Source: Protula sp. h YS-2021
Taxonomy: Eukaryota > Annelida > Polychaeta > Sabellida > Serpulidae
Length of the DNA: 64,000 nucleotides
Assembly: GCA_949752745.1 (NCBI GenBank)
Contig: OX457025.1
Location: 52,349,098 to 52,413,097, forward strand
Reading direction: 5' to 3'
Position 1 is the first letter of the stretch; every line of letters begins with the position of its first letter. The position numbers were made by a program, and so were the translations under genes. The notes below the pieces were generated by a model, which was not told where the DNA came from, did no database searches, and worked only from the letters and a program-made list of their open reading frames with translations. Below, piece after piece: positions 44,757 through 56,865 of the stretch.

Positions 44757-44860
44757 GGCGGCAGTTGTCTGGGTGGCAGTTGGCTCGGGTGGCAGTTTTC
44801 TGGGTGGCAGTGGTCCGGGTGGGGGTTGTCCGGGTGGGAGTTTGCGGGTGGGAGTTGTCC
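44757..44860. repeat. G-rich minisatellite
   Basis: Repeats of the type GGGTGGCAGTTGTCT (14-16 bp), seven or so copies, adjacent to the previous array. Confidence 0.85.
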
Positions 44861-45313
44861 TAGACTCACTGCCCGGTATTCCGGGATGGACGTATTCTGG
44901 GGTTCTAGTGTACTCCATTAAACAACATTTTAGCCGTTTTATGTGTGTAATACGCAAATATAAGATAAGTTGTATTACAATGGAGAATTTTCTCATGGTG
45001 TGGTAAAACTCTGGGGAGGATTTTCTCCGTTGTTGCCAAATAGGGTATTTCTCCAGAGCATTTTTCTGTAGGTATTTTCTTCACACACCCAATTAAAGTA
45101 CTATGTCCGCTGTCTAAATGCACATGTTTTACCCTTGGTTATGCATGTTTCTTCTAACTAACATTTTTTTCTCCACGTTGAATTGTCGTGTAGAAGAAAA
45201 AACACAAAGCCCTTATTTATTTCTAGTTCTTAAAATATTGTTTTTACTGAAAAAAAATTGCCGATGCATGCGAGATTGCTATAAACTACGTCCCACATGT
45301 ATCATTATAGCAG

Positions 45314-45460
45314 CGTTAAGACTGACCCCAACTATCCAGTCTTGGCTGGCAAATCATTTCTTACAACGACATGACATAAAGACTACACTCATGAAAAGAC
45401 AAAAGGAATGTCAAAATAATGACAGAAAACTATTTGAAGTAATTTTTCAATCCAACAGGT
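45314..45460 (+). CDS. Weak exon candidate
   Basis: An open stretch between TTATAGCAG and AACAG-GTAAAC reads LRLTPTIQSWLANHFLQR then KRQKECQNNDRKLFEVIFQ. Both splice signals are plausible, but no homology is recognised and it could be chance. Confidence 0.22.
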
Positions 45461-45791
45461 AAACCCAATATCTTGGAAGCCTGGTTACTACGAAGCACAC
45501 TTTTATCTGTATCTGGAGGTGGACTCACACTACAGTAAGACCTGCCCCCTGACAAGCCTGTGTTATGTGGACAACTCAATAATTGTGACAAAATATTTCT
45601 GTCCCCCTTAGCTTCTCATTGGTTTTTATTTAATAAGAACCTGGATAATTCGGACACTTCCCCATTCCGGGCATCGGTCACATTTTCCAGGGTCATTTGA
45701 AGATTTTATTCTTTACATATTAACCTGTGTTGTTTGCATGTGTCTCCCAGATAATTTCAATAACAATGTGCCACAAATTGGGCACATTGTA

Positions 45792-46849
45792 AATTTAATT
45801 TCACAGAGATACTGAAACATTATTATAATAATAAAAAATGGGGGGGGGGGGGGGGTCTGTTCCTACCACTGCAAAAAAGGGGGGTCTGTTCCGGGGGGGG
45901 GGGGGTCCGTTCCGGGGGGGGGTCTGTTCCGTTTACCTTCCACTTCATATTGACCAGTTTTCACCACCTGTGCAAAATTGAGGGGCATAAGACAGGGGGG
46001 CGTTAGTGGAGAGAAATTAAGCCAGTGATGCATACTTTGAGTGATCCAACCACCTTGCTAATCAGGACAAACTGTCCGGATTAACCATGTTTTACTGTAT
46101 TTTCTAACTGTTGAGAGGTATCCTGACAATACCCTTGGAGACAATTGGTCCAGCTTTTATTATCGAACGTTTTTCCCTCAGGAGAGTATCGTCTTTAAAT
46201 AAAAAACCCCCTTCGTTTATGTAGCGGCGGAGTAAAGGCTTTACATATTTTGCCAAACACGGAAATAGCCCTTTCGCGTATCTAATACCTCAATAAAGAA
46301 GTGTAAAGCTTTACATATTTTGCCAAACGCGGAAATAGCCCTTTCGCGTATCTAATACCTCAATAAAGAAGTGCTGATGTTTGAGTGGTGTATGTACACT
46401 TGAATTAAAACATGGTTGGTGATTTTCTCATTGTTTTTGCGCGTTTTCTGAGCCGACGCTAATTTTTGAATCTCATACAAAAACGCGGTTTTATCCCGAA
46501 TAATTGTTACAAAACTTTCGTTGCTGCGCACTTCGGGATTTTCTGATAACAGAATACAGTGTTTTGCGCGTGGCATAAAAGACTAACTTCATCCATCAGT
46601 ATATGTCAGTAATTATGCAGACTTTAGGACATTTGAGGACCATTTTGTATTGTTTCTTTCCCACGAGATTACGAATTATCTTGGCAGCCTGCGGCGAAAG
46701 CGGTAAACGGAACAGACCCCCCCCACCCCACCCGGAACGGACCCCCCCAGGAACAGACCCCACCTTTTTTGCAGTGGTAGGAACAGACACCCCCCCCCCC
46801 ATTTTTTATTATTATAATAATGTTTCAGTATCTCTGTGAAATTAAATTA
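45792..46849. mobile_element. G-rich inverted-repeat element
   Basis: The left arm (AATTTAATTTCACAGAGATA, poly-G, GGTCTGTTCC repeats, about 45792-45935) is inverted at about 46700-46849. The interior carries a 70-71-bp direct duplication (46233-46303 and 46304-46373). A pogo-like terminus (CAGTAAAACATGG, inverted, ending near 46097, with a partner CAGTAAGACCTG near 45535) overlaps it, so the nest is complex. Confidence 0.65.
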
Positions 46850-47204
46850 AAAAATCAAGTTATTTTGGGGATAACAGATCAGTGGGCAGATATCCAGAAT
46901 CTATGTTCACTTTTTATTGAATGCATCTCCGGCTCTTGGGTCAGGGTGTGGGTGTTTCGCTAATCTGCTGTTAACTTTGTGCGGATTGAATCTCTGCTAA
47001 TTGGGTGTTTGTTTTGGCAGAGACAGTCATTAATTGTGTTATTGCTAATAGTTTTATCAAATGCAATTGCGATCACCCTTTAATCAAGGTGAAACAACCA
47101 CAATACATCCTTTCATCCCTTTCATTATGATGTAAGGGCATTGGCACATGTTTTCATCGTGATGAAAAGGTGTATTAATAATAAACACGCGAATCCGCGA
47201 CAAA
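46850..47204. other. Nothing recognised
   Basis: Non-coding, no clear repeat. Confidence 0.5.
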
Positions 47205-47300
47205 CGCCTCGAGACATAACGCCTCGCGATAAAACGCCTCGCGACATTAAGGCCTTGCGACAAAACGCCTCAAAATGTAAAGTGCGACAAAACGCCTCGC
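47205..47300. repeat. Short tandem motif array
   Basis: About six copies of CGACAAAACGCCTCG-like words, ending at the start of the large duplication. Confidence 0.75.
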
Positions 47301-48981
47301 TCGTATAAACTCCCTATTTTCCCCCATTTTTCTTCCTTTTTATCGTACACTTATTGTTCGCCTATTACACATTTGCCATTGAATTTGTTTCTGAATATTC
47401 GCTCGTACTGTTTTTTTTTCTGATATTCTTGCTCATTTTTTCTACGCCAAGATGCTTGTTATATATTTTATTACACAAAGGAAGAAAAGCAAAAACAAAG
47501 AAATGCTTCCTTTGCTGGTCTTGCATTCAAAGAGTAGTCAGTTTACTTGTGTTATGTTATGTTGATGTAGGTAGCATGGTGGTGCAAGTGAAGATTGTAA
47601 TATCAGTCAGCTAAACTGTCAGTTTTGCGTCATGCAGAAATGTCTTCGCTTGGTCCCAAAGAGATTGACTTGAGACAAAAGACTTGTATGGCAAAAGGGG
47701 GCTTTGTTTGCCCGGGGTACGGAGAAAAATGGCAACGAAAAAAAATGGCAAAGTGAATAAAGGAAAAAATGGCAAATTTTTGCAGGTTTCACTGAAGTGC
47801 AATCGAAACAAAGAAATCGCCTACCTTGACTACTCAGGATCAAAGAAAGTCCAATCAAAACCACTTGATGCCACTTGATGTCAGGGTATTTGGGGTGCAA
47901 GCAAAAATGCCAAAACGTAAACCCTGTGTGCGGCACCGTTAATCCGTTGGATGCTCGGGTGCCAACAACGTAACAATACATTTATTTGGGGTGCATCAGG
48001 CAAAACTTATTCGCTGTGTGTACAATGCGGTTAATCTCTCGGATGCTCGGGTGTCAACGTAACAAAACATTTATTTGGGCTGCACCAGGCAAAACTTAAA
48101 CCCTGTGTATACAGTATTGCTAATCCCATGTAAAGTGCGACAAAACGCCTCGCTCGTATAAACTCCCTATTTTCCCCCATTTTTCTTCCTTTTTATCGTA
48201 CACTTATTGTTCGCCTATTACACATTTGCCATTGAACTTGTTTCTGAATATTCGCTCGTACTGTTTTTTTTCTGATATTCTTGCTCATTTTTTCTACGCC
48301 AAGATGCTTGTTATATATTTTATTACACAAAGGAAGAAAAGCAAAAACAAAGAAATGCTTCCTTTGCTGGTCTTGCATTCAAAGAGTAGTCAGTTTACTT
48401 GTGTTATGTTATGTTGATGTAGGTAGCATGGTGGTGCAAGTGAAGATTGTAATATCAGTCAGCTAAACTGTCAGTTTTGCGTCATGCAGAAATGTCTTCG
48501 CTTGGTCCCAAAGAGATTGACTTGAGACAAAAGACTTGTATGGCAAAAGGGGGCTTTGTTTGCCCGGGGTACGGAGAAAAATGGCAACGAAAAAAAAATG
48601 GCAAAGTGAATAAAGGAAAAAATGGCAAATTTTTGCAGGTTTCACTGAAGTGCAATCGAAACAAAGAAATCGCCTACCTTGACTACTCAGGATCAAAGAA
48701 AGTCCAATCAAAACCACTTGATGCCACTTGATGTCAGGGTATTTGGGGTGCAAGCAAAAATGCCAAAACGTAAACCCTGTGTGCGGCACCGTTAATCCGT
48801 TGGATGCTCGGGTGCCAACAACGTAACAATACATTTATTTGGGGTGCATCAGGCAAAACTTATTCGCTGTGTGTACAATGCGGTTAATCTCTCGGATGCT
48901 CGGGTGTCAACGTAACAAAACATTTATTTGGGCTGCACCAGGCAAAACTTAAACCCTGTGTATACAGTATTGCTAATCCCA
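47276..48981. repeat. Near-identical 0.85-kb tandem duplication
   Basis: 47276-48129 and 48129-48981 are the same at an offset of 852-853 bp. I see only a few differences (one T/C near 47385, homopolymer length changes near 47410 and 47745). Each unit ends with three diverged copies of an approximately 85-bp minisatellite (GGATGCTCGGGTG, CATTTATTTGGG, AGGCAAAACTTA). Short ORFs in the unit are duplicated passively and are not supported as genes. Confidence 0.93.
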
Positions 48982-49773
48982 TGGATGTTCGGGTGCCACC
49001 ACACCAATACATTTATTAGGGGCGTTGTCTAGAATGAGCAACATGCTCGTGATCTTACGCTTAAGAATAAATTTGACAAATGTGATAAAATTTTTATTTT
49101 GTTATTATGCCATTTTTTCCTTTTTTCACTTTGCCATTTTTTCCGTTGCCATTATTTCCACTTCCCATTTTTTCCGTTGCCATTTTTTTATACACCTAAA
49201 GAAATTATACCCAGAAAATAATTTCAGTTATTGTTCATTTCAAGCCCTAATAGAATATCTTTGGTAACTTGACTGGCGAAGAAAGTGTACCCCGCTACAG
49301 TTACAAAAGCTTGGAGATCCGAAAATTGTGTACTGCATCTACTCGCTGCTCCCTTTTAAAAATAATCATGAACAAACATGGAAATTTGTAAGTGGGACAT
49401 GTAAAAAAATTGCAGGAATATATTAACTCAATTTATTAAGTACAGCGAAATGAAGCTTTTATTTTTTAGTTACAACCCCCCTCACTTACAAACCCTCTCA
49501 GTTACAAACCTCCTCAGTTACAAACCCCCCTGAGTTACGAACCCTCTCAATACAATGCCCCTCCATCACAGGTTGTTTGAAAGAAATTAACACCTTGGTA
49601 GTCTTTTCCAAAATGGCGCAATGGTAAGGTACTTGATTCTTTAAAACATGTATATTTACGGTTCAAATAAAAGCAAAATCACGTGTGGTAAACAAAAATT
49701 CGAAAAAAGATGCTAAAAAACCAATGCTTAGCGAAAATCAAAGATGGCAAACAAATGGTGTGCTGACTACCGG

Positions 49774-50258
49774 TGGGTATCCAGAACTGGACATTTTCCA
49801 ACCAGACACTTTCCAATCGACAATTGCCAGCATTTACCAAGAGACTGCCGTGCATTAAGAACTGATGTGATTAATACAAAGAAATAGCAGGTTAGGGATT
49901 GAGATGTCACAAAATGAAAGCAGCAAGGGAGTGACACAGACAACTGTACGGGATTCTCCGCTATTTGAAGTCCACATGGGTGAGGGGTAGATTTGCTACT
50001 GTTTGCATATTATGCGGGCAACTTGAATGTGTCACCAGCACATTCACTATCGAAATTGCCTTTTTGTATGAGAGTGCGATTTTCTTTTGTTTTTTTTTTA
50101 TACAATTAAGACAGAAATTGATAGAATTAACTTAACAGATTTTTTAAATAAAAAAATGATTCGGTTGGAAAGTGTCCGAATGGAAAATAATTGAAAAATG
50201 TCCGGTTGGAAAGTTTCCGGCTGGAAAATGTCCAGTTGGAAAGTGTCACGAATTCATA
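49774..50258. mobile_element. CCGG-flanked inverted-repeat element, left arm
   Basis: A 485-bp element with CCGG duplications at 49770-49773 and 50259-50262. The ends carry repeats of GGACATTTTCCAACC and its complement GGTTGGAAAATGTCC. It splits the Tc1 reading frame, confirming the insertion. Confidence 0.78.
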
Positions 50259-50393
50259 CCGGCATGTCAACACAGCAGTTGCCAGAACGTTCAGGGTGGC
50301 TGTATCAACGATTTGTTGTCTTACAGCATCGTCAAGAAACGCGCTCCGTACCGGAACGCCCACCACATGGTATAACGAGAGCAACCATGTCGG

Positions 50394-51383
50394 TGTAATG
50401 AAACTTTTTGACCCCCGAACAAATCGACCCCCGGTCGATTTATTTTAAAACAAACAGACCCCCCGGTCGATTTGTTTTAGGAAAGCCCGCCATAACAAAC
50501 AGACCCCCCTCCCCTATAATGAAATGACCCCCCTTCAAAAAATGATGTTTAAATATAAAATGGAAGTAAAAAAGGTACATATGCTTTTTAAATACGATTT
50601 TAAGCATTTTATACCTTTTGATGTAGAAAATTAGTATTTTAACTCGTCGAAAAATGCTCCGGAGTTCTTTCAACATCAATTAACATCAATAAAAACATAC
50701 TTCATGCAAGGACCACATCAGTAAGAGATTAATCAAAACGAAGTAATGTCACTCAATAGTCCCATCAATGTCAATTGGTGTCGCAGCCGTCAGATTAAAA
50801 CAAAGGAACACCTGGTGAAGATTAGAGGCTTATTTCTCTATGCAAACTTCAGATATAATCCGGATTATACGGGCATGAATAAGGTATGTATATAAAGTGA
50901 GTAGCTTGAAGAGTACTTTTATGCATATTTGAGAACAGCAAATGTAGATATGGAAAGTTCAGAAAAAGTCAACAATAACCAAATAGAAAGTGATGGAGAA
51001 AACGAGACGGATAAGCGAAATACCCAAATCTACAATCACGTAGTGCTTAATCAGTATCGCGGTATATCAAAAAACGAGCCATTGAAATGCCATTAGTGAG
51101 GAGACTGTATGTTAGTGGTATTGGAAGTGTTTTCGTGTTTGAAAATGTAGAATTAGTTGCTAAATAAATCGTTATTCATGGATATAGTTTTTATTTCAAT
51201 TAAAGAAACTAATAAGCTGACCATATGTGAAAATAAATAGAGAAATCAAAAAAGGGGGGGGGGTTAAAACATTTCAGGGAGGGGTCTTTTTGTTTTAAAA
51301 CAAATCGACCGGGGGGTCTGTTTGTTTTAAAATAAATCGACCGGGGGGTCGATTTATTTTGGGGGTCAAAACGTTTCCTTACA
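50394..51383. mobile_element. Inverted-repeat element in left arm only
   Basis: Starts TGTAATGAAACTTTTTGACC and ends with the complement of TGTAAGGAAACGTTTTGACC. Flanks are TCGG and CCGG. Subterminal repeats of AAATCGACCCCCGGTCGATTT type form long arms. The right arm of the large duplication lacks it, giving an empty site (CATG-CC-AGGGCAAG). Confidence 0.82.
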
Positions 51384-52249
51384 CCGGGGCAAGCTCGATA
51401 TGTCATGACTACGCCCGTTCGCTATCGCTTCTGGTCTGCAGTGTTAGTGTTGGTGATACCAGGCGAATATATCAACCGTATCAGTAAACCAAAGGCCCTA
51501 ACCCGGCTGCGCGAGAGTGAAATGTTAAAAAGCTCTTTTAAAATTTGATTATAACTGACAAACAGGTGTTTCTTCTTTGAGCAAACTATCAATTAATAAG
51601 AACTGAAAAAGCTCTAGAGTAGCCTTTTTATCCAATAATTCATTCGAGGCCATTATGCTCCGGGCTTTTATGTCCCGGGCCCTCAATCTGAGGCCTTTAT
51701 GCCCAAGGCCGTTATGTTCTGGGCCATTCTGTCCCGGATTTCTTCAAAGAATAATTAAGTGAAGGGATTTTCACCGAAGGAGATCTTCTTCGCATGTGTC
51801 AAAACGAAGGGGACATTATTCGTCGGGACTTTTCTTCTGAGGGACCAATGGCCGGGATTGGTGACTTTTTTCATTGTGTGATATTACGTCTAACAAAAAT
51901 TGGTCGCAACTAAAAGCGAGACAATTAACCTCATTTTCTCAGTCTTAATTAAACATTTTAAAGTAGAGGATGCAAATAAATTCAGCCTGCTATCAACTTT
52001 TTCCAAAAGAAAACTACTCTAGCCTTTTCAGTTCTTATTAATTAATAGTTCGCTCAAAGAAGAAACACCTGTTTGTCAGTTATAATCAATGCAAGGTTGT
52101 ATAAATGAAGGGATACACGGGAGTATATGAATGAGGACGTAAATAAAATCATATCCTATACTTAAACAATTTGAAAACGCAGCATAAATTTTTAAAGAGC
52201 TTTTTAACATTTCACTCTCGCGCAGCCGGGTTAGAGCCTTTGGTTTACT

Positions 52250-53020
52250 GATACGGTTGATATATTCGCCTGGTATCACCAACACTAACACTGCAGACCA
52301 GAAGCGATAGCGAAGGTTCATAGTCATCTTGAGCTTGCCCTGGCATGGTTGCTCTTGTTTTGCCATGTGGTGGGCGTTCTGATACGGAGCGCGTTTCTTG
52401 ACGATGCTGTAAGAAGACTAATCGCTGATAAGCCACAATGAACGTTCTGACGACTCCTGTGTTGACATGCCGGTATGAATTCGTGACACTTTCCAACTGG
52501 ACATTTTCCAACCGGAAACTTCCCAACCGGACATTTTTTCAATTATTTTCCATTCGGACACTTTCCAACCGAATCATTTTTATTTTATTTTAGAAATTCT
52601 GTTAAGTAAATTCTATCAATTTCTATCTTAATTGTATAAAGAAAACAAAATCGCACTCTCATACAAAAAGACAATTTCGATAGAGAATCTGCTGGTGACA
52701 TATTAAAATTGTCCACATAATATGTCCACAGCAGCAAATCTACTCCTCACCCATGTAGACTACAAATAGAGGATGATCCCGTACAGTTGTCTGTGTGACT
52801 CACTTGCTGCTTTCATTTTGTGACATCTCAATCCCTAATCTGTTATTACTTTATATTAATCACATCAGTTCTTAATGCACGGCAGTCTGTTGGGAAATTT
52901 TGGCAGTTGTCGGTTGGAAAGTGTCTGGTTGGAAAATGTCCAGTTCTGGATACCCACCGGTAGTCAGCACACCATTTTTTTGCCATCTTTGATTTTCGCT
53001 AAGCATTGTTATTTTAGCAT
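52250..53020 (-). pseudogene. Tc1-like transposase N-terminal half, right arm
   Basis: Inverted copy of the left-arm relic, including AKSMLSENQ-like start near 53000, the nested CCGG element and SLSLLVCSVSVGDTRRIYQ / YRFWSAVLVLVIPGEYINRIS. It lacks the 990-bp insertion. Confidence 0.75.
52474..52956. mobile_element. CCGG-flanked inverted-repeat element, right arm
   Basis: Inverted counterpart of 49774-50258, with CCGG at 52470-52473 and 52957-52960. It was copied together with the arm. Confidence 0.78.
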
Positions 53021-53577
53021 CTTTTTTTAAATTTTTGTTTACAGCAGTTGATTGTGCTTTTATTTCAACCGTAAATATGCATGTTTTAAAGAATCAAGTA
53101 CCTTACCATCGCCCAATTTTGGAAAAGACTAACAAGGTGCTAATTTCTTTCAAACAACCTGTGATGGAGGGGCAATGTAACTGAGAGGGTTTGTAATTCA
53201 GGGGGGTTTGTAACTGAGGAGGTTTGTAACTGAGAGGGTTTGTAACTGAGGGGGTTTGTAACTGAGGAGGTTTGTAACTGAGAGGGTTTGTAACTCAGGG
53301 GGGTTTGTAACTAAAAAATAACAGCTTCATTTCGCTGTACTTAATAAATTGAGTTGATATATTCCTGCAATTTTTTACATGTCCCACTTACACATTTCCA
53401 TATTTGTTCATTATTGTTTTTAAAACGCGCGTAGATGCAGTACACAATTTTCGGATGCCCAAGCTTTTGTATCTGTCGCGGGGTACACTCCTTTCACCAG
53501 TCAAGTTACCGACGATATTCTATTAGGGCTTGAAATGAACAATAACTGAAATTATTTTCTGGGTATAACTTCTTTTA

Positions 53578-54250
53578 GCAGTTATACTGTTCAAATGCAT
53601 ACATTTAATGGCAAATTATAATCAGTATAATTGCAGATTACTTAACAGAGATAAGCGCGGCAACAATGACATAGAGATCGAAACAAGTGCACTAAGCAAA
53701 AGAAAAGCTTTCATCATAATTTCCAAATTTAAATTGCAATTTATCTTGTTGCATCTAACAACTCGTCAGATTTTAACATCGTTACCTATTGTAAATGCGA
53801 AAAATAACTTCTGTTCACTAAATGTGGCATTTATCTGGATGGCATTGATTACCTATGGTATTTGATTCCACGTTCCAAAAGTACTTTGTCGATTTTTCAT
53901 CTTCGCAAAAAGTTGGACAAGCAACTGGTATGGTGAAGAAAAGTTTGCGTGGAATCCCATATTTTTAAGCCTACATGATTTTGATTTTGAGCTCGTAAGT
54001 GTGAATTTCGTTATTCAGTGGCGGAATTTGTTTAGTTTGGCATTGTATTAGCGTAAAACACAAGCTTACTTAATTGTTGTAACTTAACCATAAATAGACT
54101 ACTTAACCATTTAACTGAAAAATTGAATAGATGTTGGACAAGAAACGTTGTTTAGATATTATTTTTGGTTGCAGACCAAGTAACAATGCCGAATAAATGT
54201 TTGGATATTTAAAAGAGTGCAAATGTGTTGCATTTATGGGGCAGATTCTA
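53578..54250. other. Nothing recognised
   Basis: AT-rich DNA between Tc1 relics. Confidence 0.5.
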
Positions 54251-54254
54251 TCTA

Positions 54255-55090
54255 TTCTATTCTATAGTGCTAGACTATGCCAAATCAACGAAATATGTCC
54301 TCCACGAGCGTCCCTTACTGCAATTAATCTAAATCGCATGGATCTCATCAAATTCTGTATTTTGTGAAGTGGAATGTGATTCCACTCCTCCACAAACGCT
54401 TGTCTAAGCTCTGGTAATGTCTCAGGTGGGATGTTGTGCTCGCGTACGGCTTTTCCAAGCATATCTCACGAGTGCTGGATCGGCGAAAGATCTGGCGAAA
54501 AAAGCGTCTTAGGGCAAGGGCTGGACATGTTGCGCTTGGAGATGCTGCCGCGTGGCACTCGCGCTCGCGGAATGAGGACGTGCGCTTGGAGATGCTGCCG
54601 CGTGGCACTCGCGCTCGCGGAATGAGGACGTGCCGCTGATAAAACGGAATTCGGTGCGATCAGTGAACGATATGTCTGCCAATACTATCACACTTTGACT
54701 GCCCCATCGGTTTCTTCCTTGAACGCGGGCGTCGCTAAAGTGCTCGTTCCTTCGGCGCCAAGCACGTGCTCGTCCATCCGCGTAGTTCAAGCAAAAATAC
54801 AATTCATCGGTAAAAAGACTTGGCTCCATTGTCTCTGTGTCCAGTGGAGATGTGCATTGACCCACTGAAGTCTTGCGAACCTTCGGGTGGACGTTAACAG
54901 TAATCCTCGATAGGGGTAGCGCCCACGTAAACCTTATCGACGGAGACGTTACTCACAGTCTGCTTACAGGCGCATTTATTGTGGGTTCCAAGGGTCTGTC
55001 TGAAAGTGACTGTTGCCTGAAGAAAACGGTCTCAGAGATGTGACAGAGTGCCACGATACAAAGCGCGTACTTACGCTCTGCGGCCTTTAA
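54255..55090 (-). pseudogene. Tc1/mariner transposase, catalytic domain relic
   Basis: On the minus strand: RRPYRGLLLTSTRRFARLQW, HLHWTQRQW, DELYFCLNYADGRARAWRR, a damaged ARPH block, then SPDLSPIQHS, stop, DMLGKAVREHN and LRQAFVEEWNHIPLHKIQNL. The TGA at 54468-54466 replaces the usual Trp after SPIEH, and the catalytic Glu of SPIE is Gln. A 50-bp direct duplication (54531-54580 and 54581-54630) lies within it. Confidence 0.85.
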
Positions 55091-56599
55091 TTCCCGGTAA
55101 TCGAGTATTAGCCATAAAAGTTTGATCGATTTTAATTAACACCTTGGTTTGGCGCACATATTAATATATGGAAAGTGATTGGAATCCGATTATGTAAAAA
55201 ATAACGCACGTTATGCGTTGCGGTTTTAAATTTGTTGAGTATTTAACACTTCTTTAAGCGATGCTTTGAATTCTCAAGTGTTCTTGAAAAAGGTCTTTTT
55301 AAAATCTTACTTTGCAGTGGAATTGGTCTGAAAACTACAATGAGAACGTATATCAAGTTTTTTATTTTATCAAGTCGACAAATAATTATCGCCCGCTCCC
55401 CCGCCTAAAGTAACAAGTTTGAAAAAATAGATCAGTTGTCGTACCCTGCCCATTTAGGTCAATTTTCGCTAGACCAGTTGTCGATAAAGCAATTGTTGGG
55501 ATACCGCTAGCAATATCCCTGGGTAAATTTCAGCAGTTAGTCCAAATAAACATCTATGAAACGGTGTATTTTGAAAATGCTTAAAAGGAATGTATTTCAG
55601 TGCATTCATTTTATGTTTGGGACAGAAGCGCTTAACCTTATTTATATGCTAGAAAAAGGAGTATCCATCGCTGTCGCTTTTACAAAAACCCTTACTATTG
55701 GCTGCATTCATATGATAACTCCAAATATGAATCCAAGTGGACATGGGAAGCACACAATTTTAAGTGAAATAGAACAATAAAATATTTATTTTGGAGGCCT
55801 AACAAAAAGTTAGCTCTGTTTACTTATCTTGAGGTTTGACGACAGAACAGACCAAAGGCTTAAGTGCTTGCAAATTTGTAAATGTAAGGAAAAGAAATGT
55901 ATGGATGTGTGGGTGAGGAGTATGGAACAGTTTTCCCCTCTTTGAACTTAATGGAAAAACGAATGATGTGCAGTACTGTTGAGCTTAGCTTAGCTTTTTA
56001 GTACTAAAAAACACGAAAGAAATAGTTCTTAAATGGAAAAGGTGTCATACAATACTAAAACAAACATTTCTGAATATGTTTGAAGATCCTGAGAAAGTTT
56101 CTCGCTGCTAATGTCAACCAAAAGCCCCAGTTGCCAGTTTCCATAAACGTCTTTCAACCAAATATCTTCGGCAAAATGTCTGGCTGACGGGTTTACCATA
56201 TTTTATCATTTTGCGGTTTATAAACCCCATCTTCAAATAAAATGCAAGTGGTATTGACTTTCTTCCTGCACACAGTTTTTATCGACCTATATTTTTACTA
56301 CGCCATGTTGATTTATTTGAAACAGCAGAAAAGTCATCTAAATCTATCATGGCATCGCCCCTTAGCGAGATTTTGTTGTGCAAAGGAATACTCGGCTGGA
56401 TTTCGACCCTATATTCTTCATAATAATATCAAAACCAATTAAAACGACCAGATGTATCCCGTTGACGCTTTGGACCGTAGATGCTGCATGTACAACTTGC
56501 CAAAGTGTTTAGTAAGAAATACCTAAAAGCCGTAAAAGAATTAATTACTACCTGCGCATTCAAGAGTTCGTGATTGTATATGATCACATCCTTACAACT
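55091..56599. other. Nothing recognised
   Basis: AT-rich with small ORFs that have no supporting features. Confidence 0.5.
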
Positions 56600-56865
56600 C
56601 CGTTAAATTCAAAATCACAAACTCGCCAGCTTCAACTAGCAAGGGAAAACATGAACTTCATGCGACCGTTAAATTCAAAATCACGAACTCGCCAGCTTCA
56701 ACTAGCAAGAGAAAACATGAACTTCATGCGACCGTTAAATTCAAAATCACAAACTCGCCAGCTTCAACTAGCAAGGGAAAACATGAACTTCATGCGACCG
56801 TTAAATTCAAAATCACGAACTCGCCAGCTTCAACTAGCAAGGGAAAACATGAACTTCCTGCGACC
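56600..56865. repeat. 66-bp tandem repeat, four units
   Basis: Each unit is 22 codons in one open frame (PLNSKSQTRQLQLARENMNFMR has Q/R alternation). Units 1 and 3 carry CACAAACTCG, units 2 and 4 CACGAACTCG, so a 132-bp dimer was duplicated. The frame stays open because 66 is divisible by three. Whether it is coding is unknown. Confidence 0.93.

Larger units (their letters stand above)
49690..51545 (+). pseudogene. Tc1-like transposase N-terminal half, left arm
   Basis: Reads LSENQRWQTNGVLTTG, then after a nested element FRVAVSTI and HRQETRSVPERPPHGITRAT, then after a second nested element RYVMTTPVRYRFWSAV, EYINRISKPKALTRLRESEM. These are the two helix-turn-helix units and linker of a Tc1-like transposase. 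The catalytic half is absent. Frameshifts are present. Confidence 0.75.
49196..53577. repeat. Large inverted duplication of a Tc1-containing block
   Basis: Arms 49196-51625 and 52013-53577 are reverse complements, apart from a 990-bp insertion (50394-51383) in the left arm and about 100 bp extra in the right near 52090-52190. The spacer is 51626-52012. Both arms contain minisatellite TTTGTAACTGAGAGGG-like repeats, a Tc1 transposase N-terminus and a 485-bp nested element. Confidence 0.9.

Noticed and set aside
48225..48834. Paired ORFs conserved between 47.3-48.0 and 48.2-48.8 kb
   Set aside because: They are identical only because the DNA was recently duplicated; no independent coding evidence.
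53608..53865. 85-codon ORF as a gene
   Set aside because: No features beyond chance openness in AT-rich DNA next to the inverted duplication.
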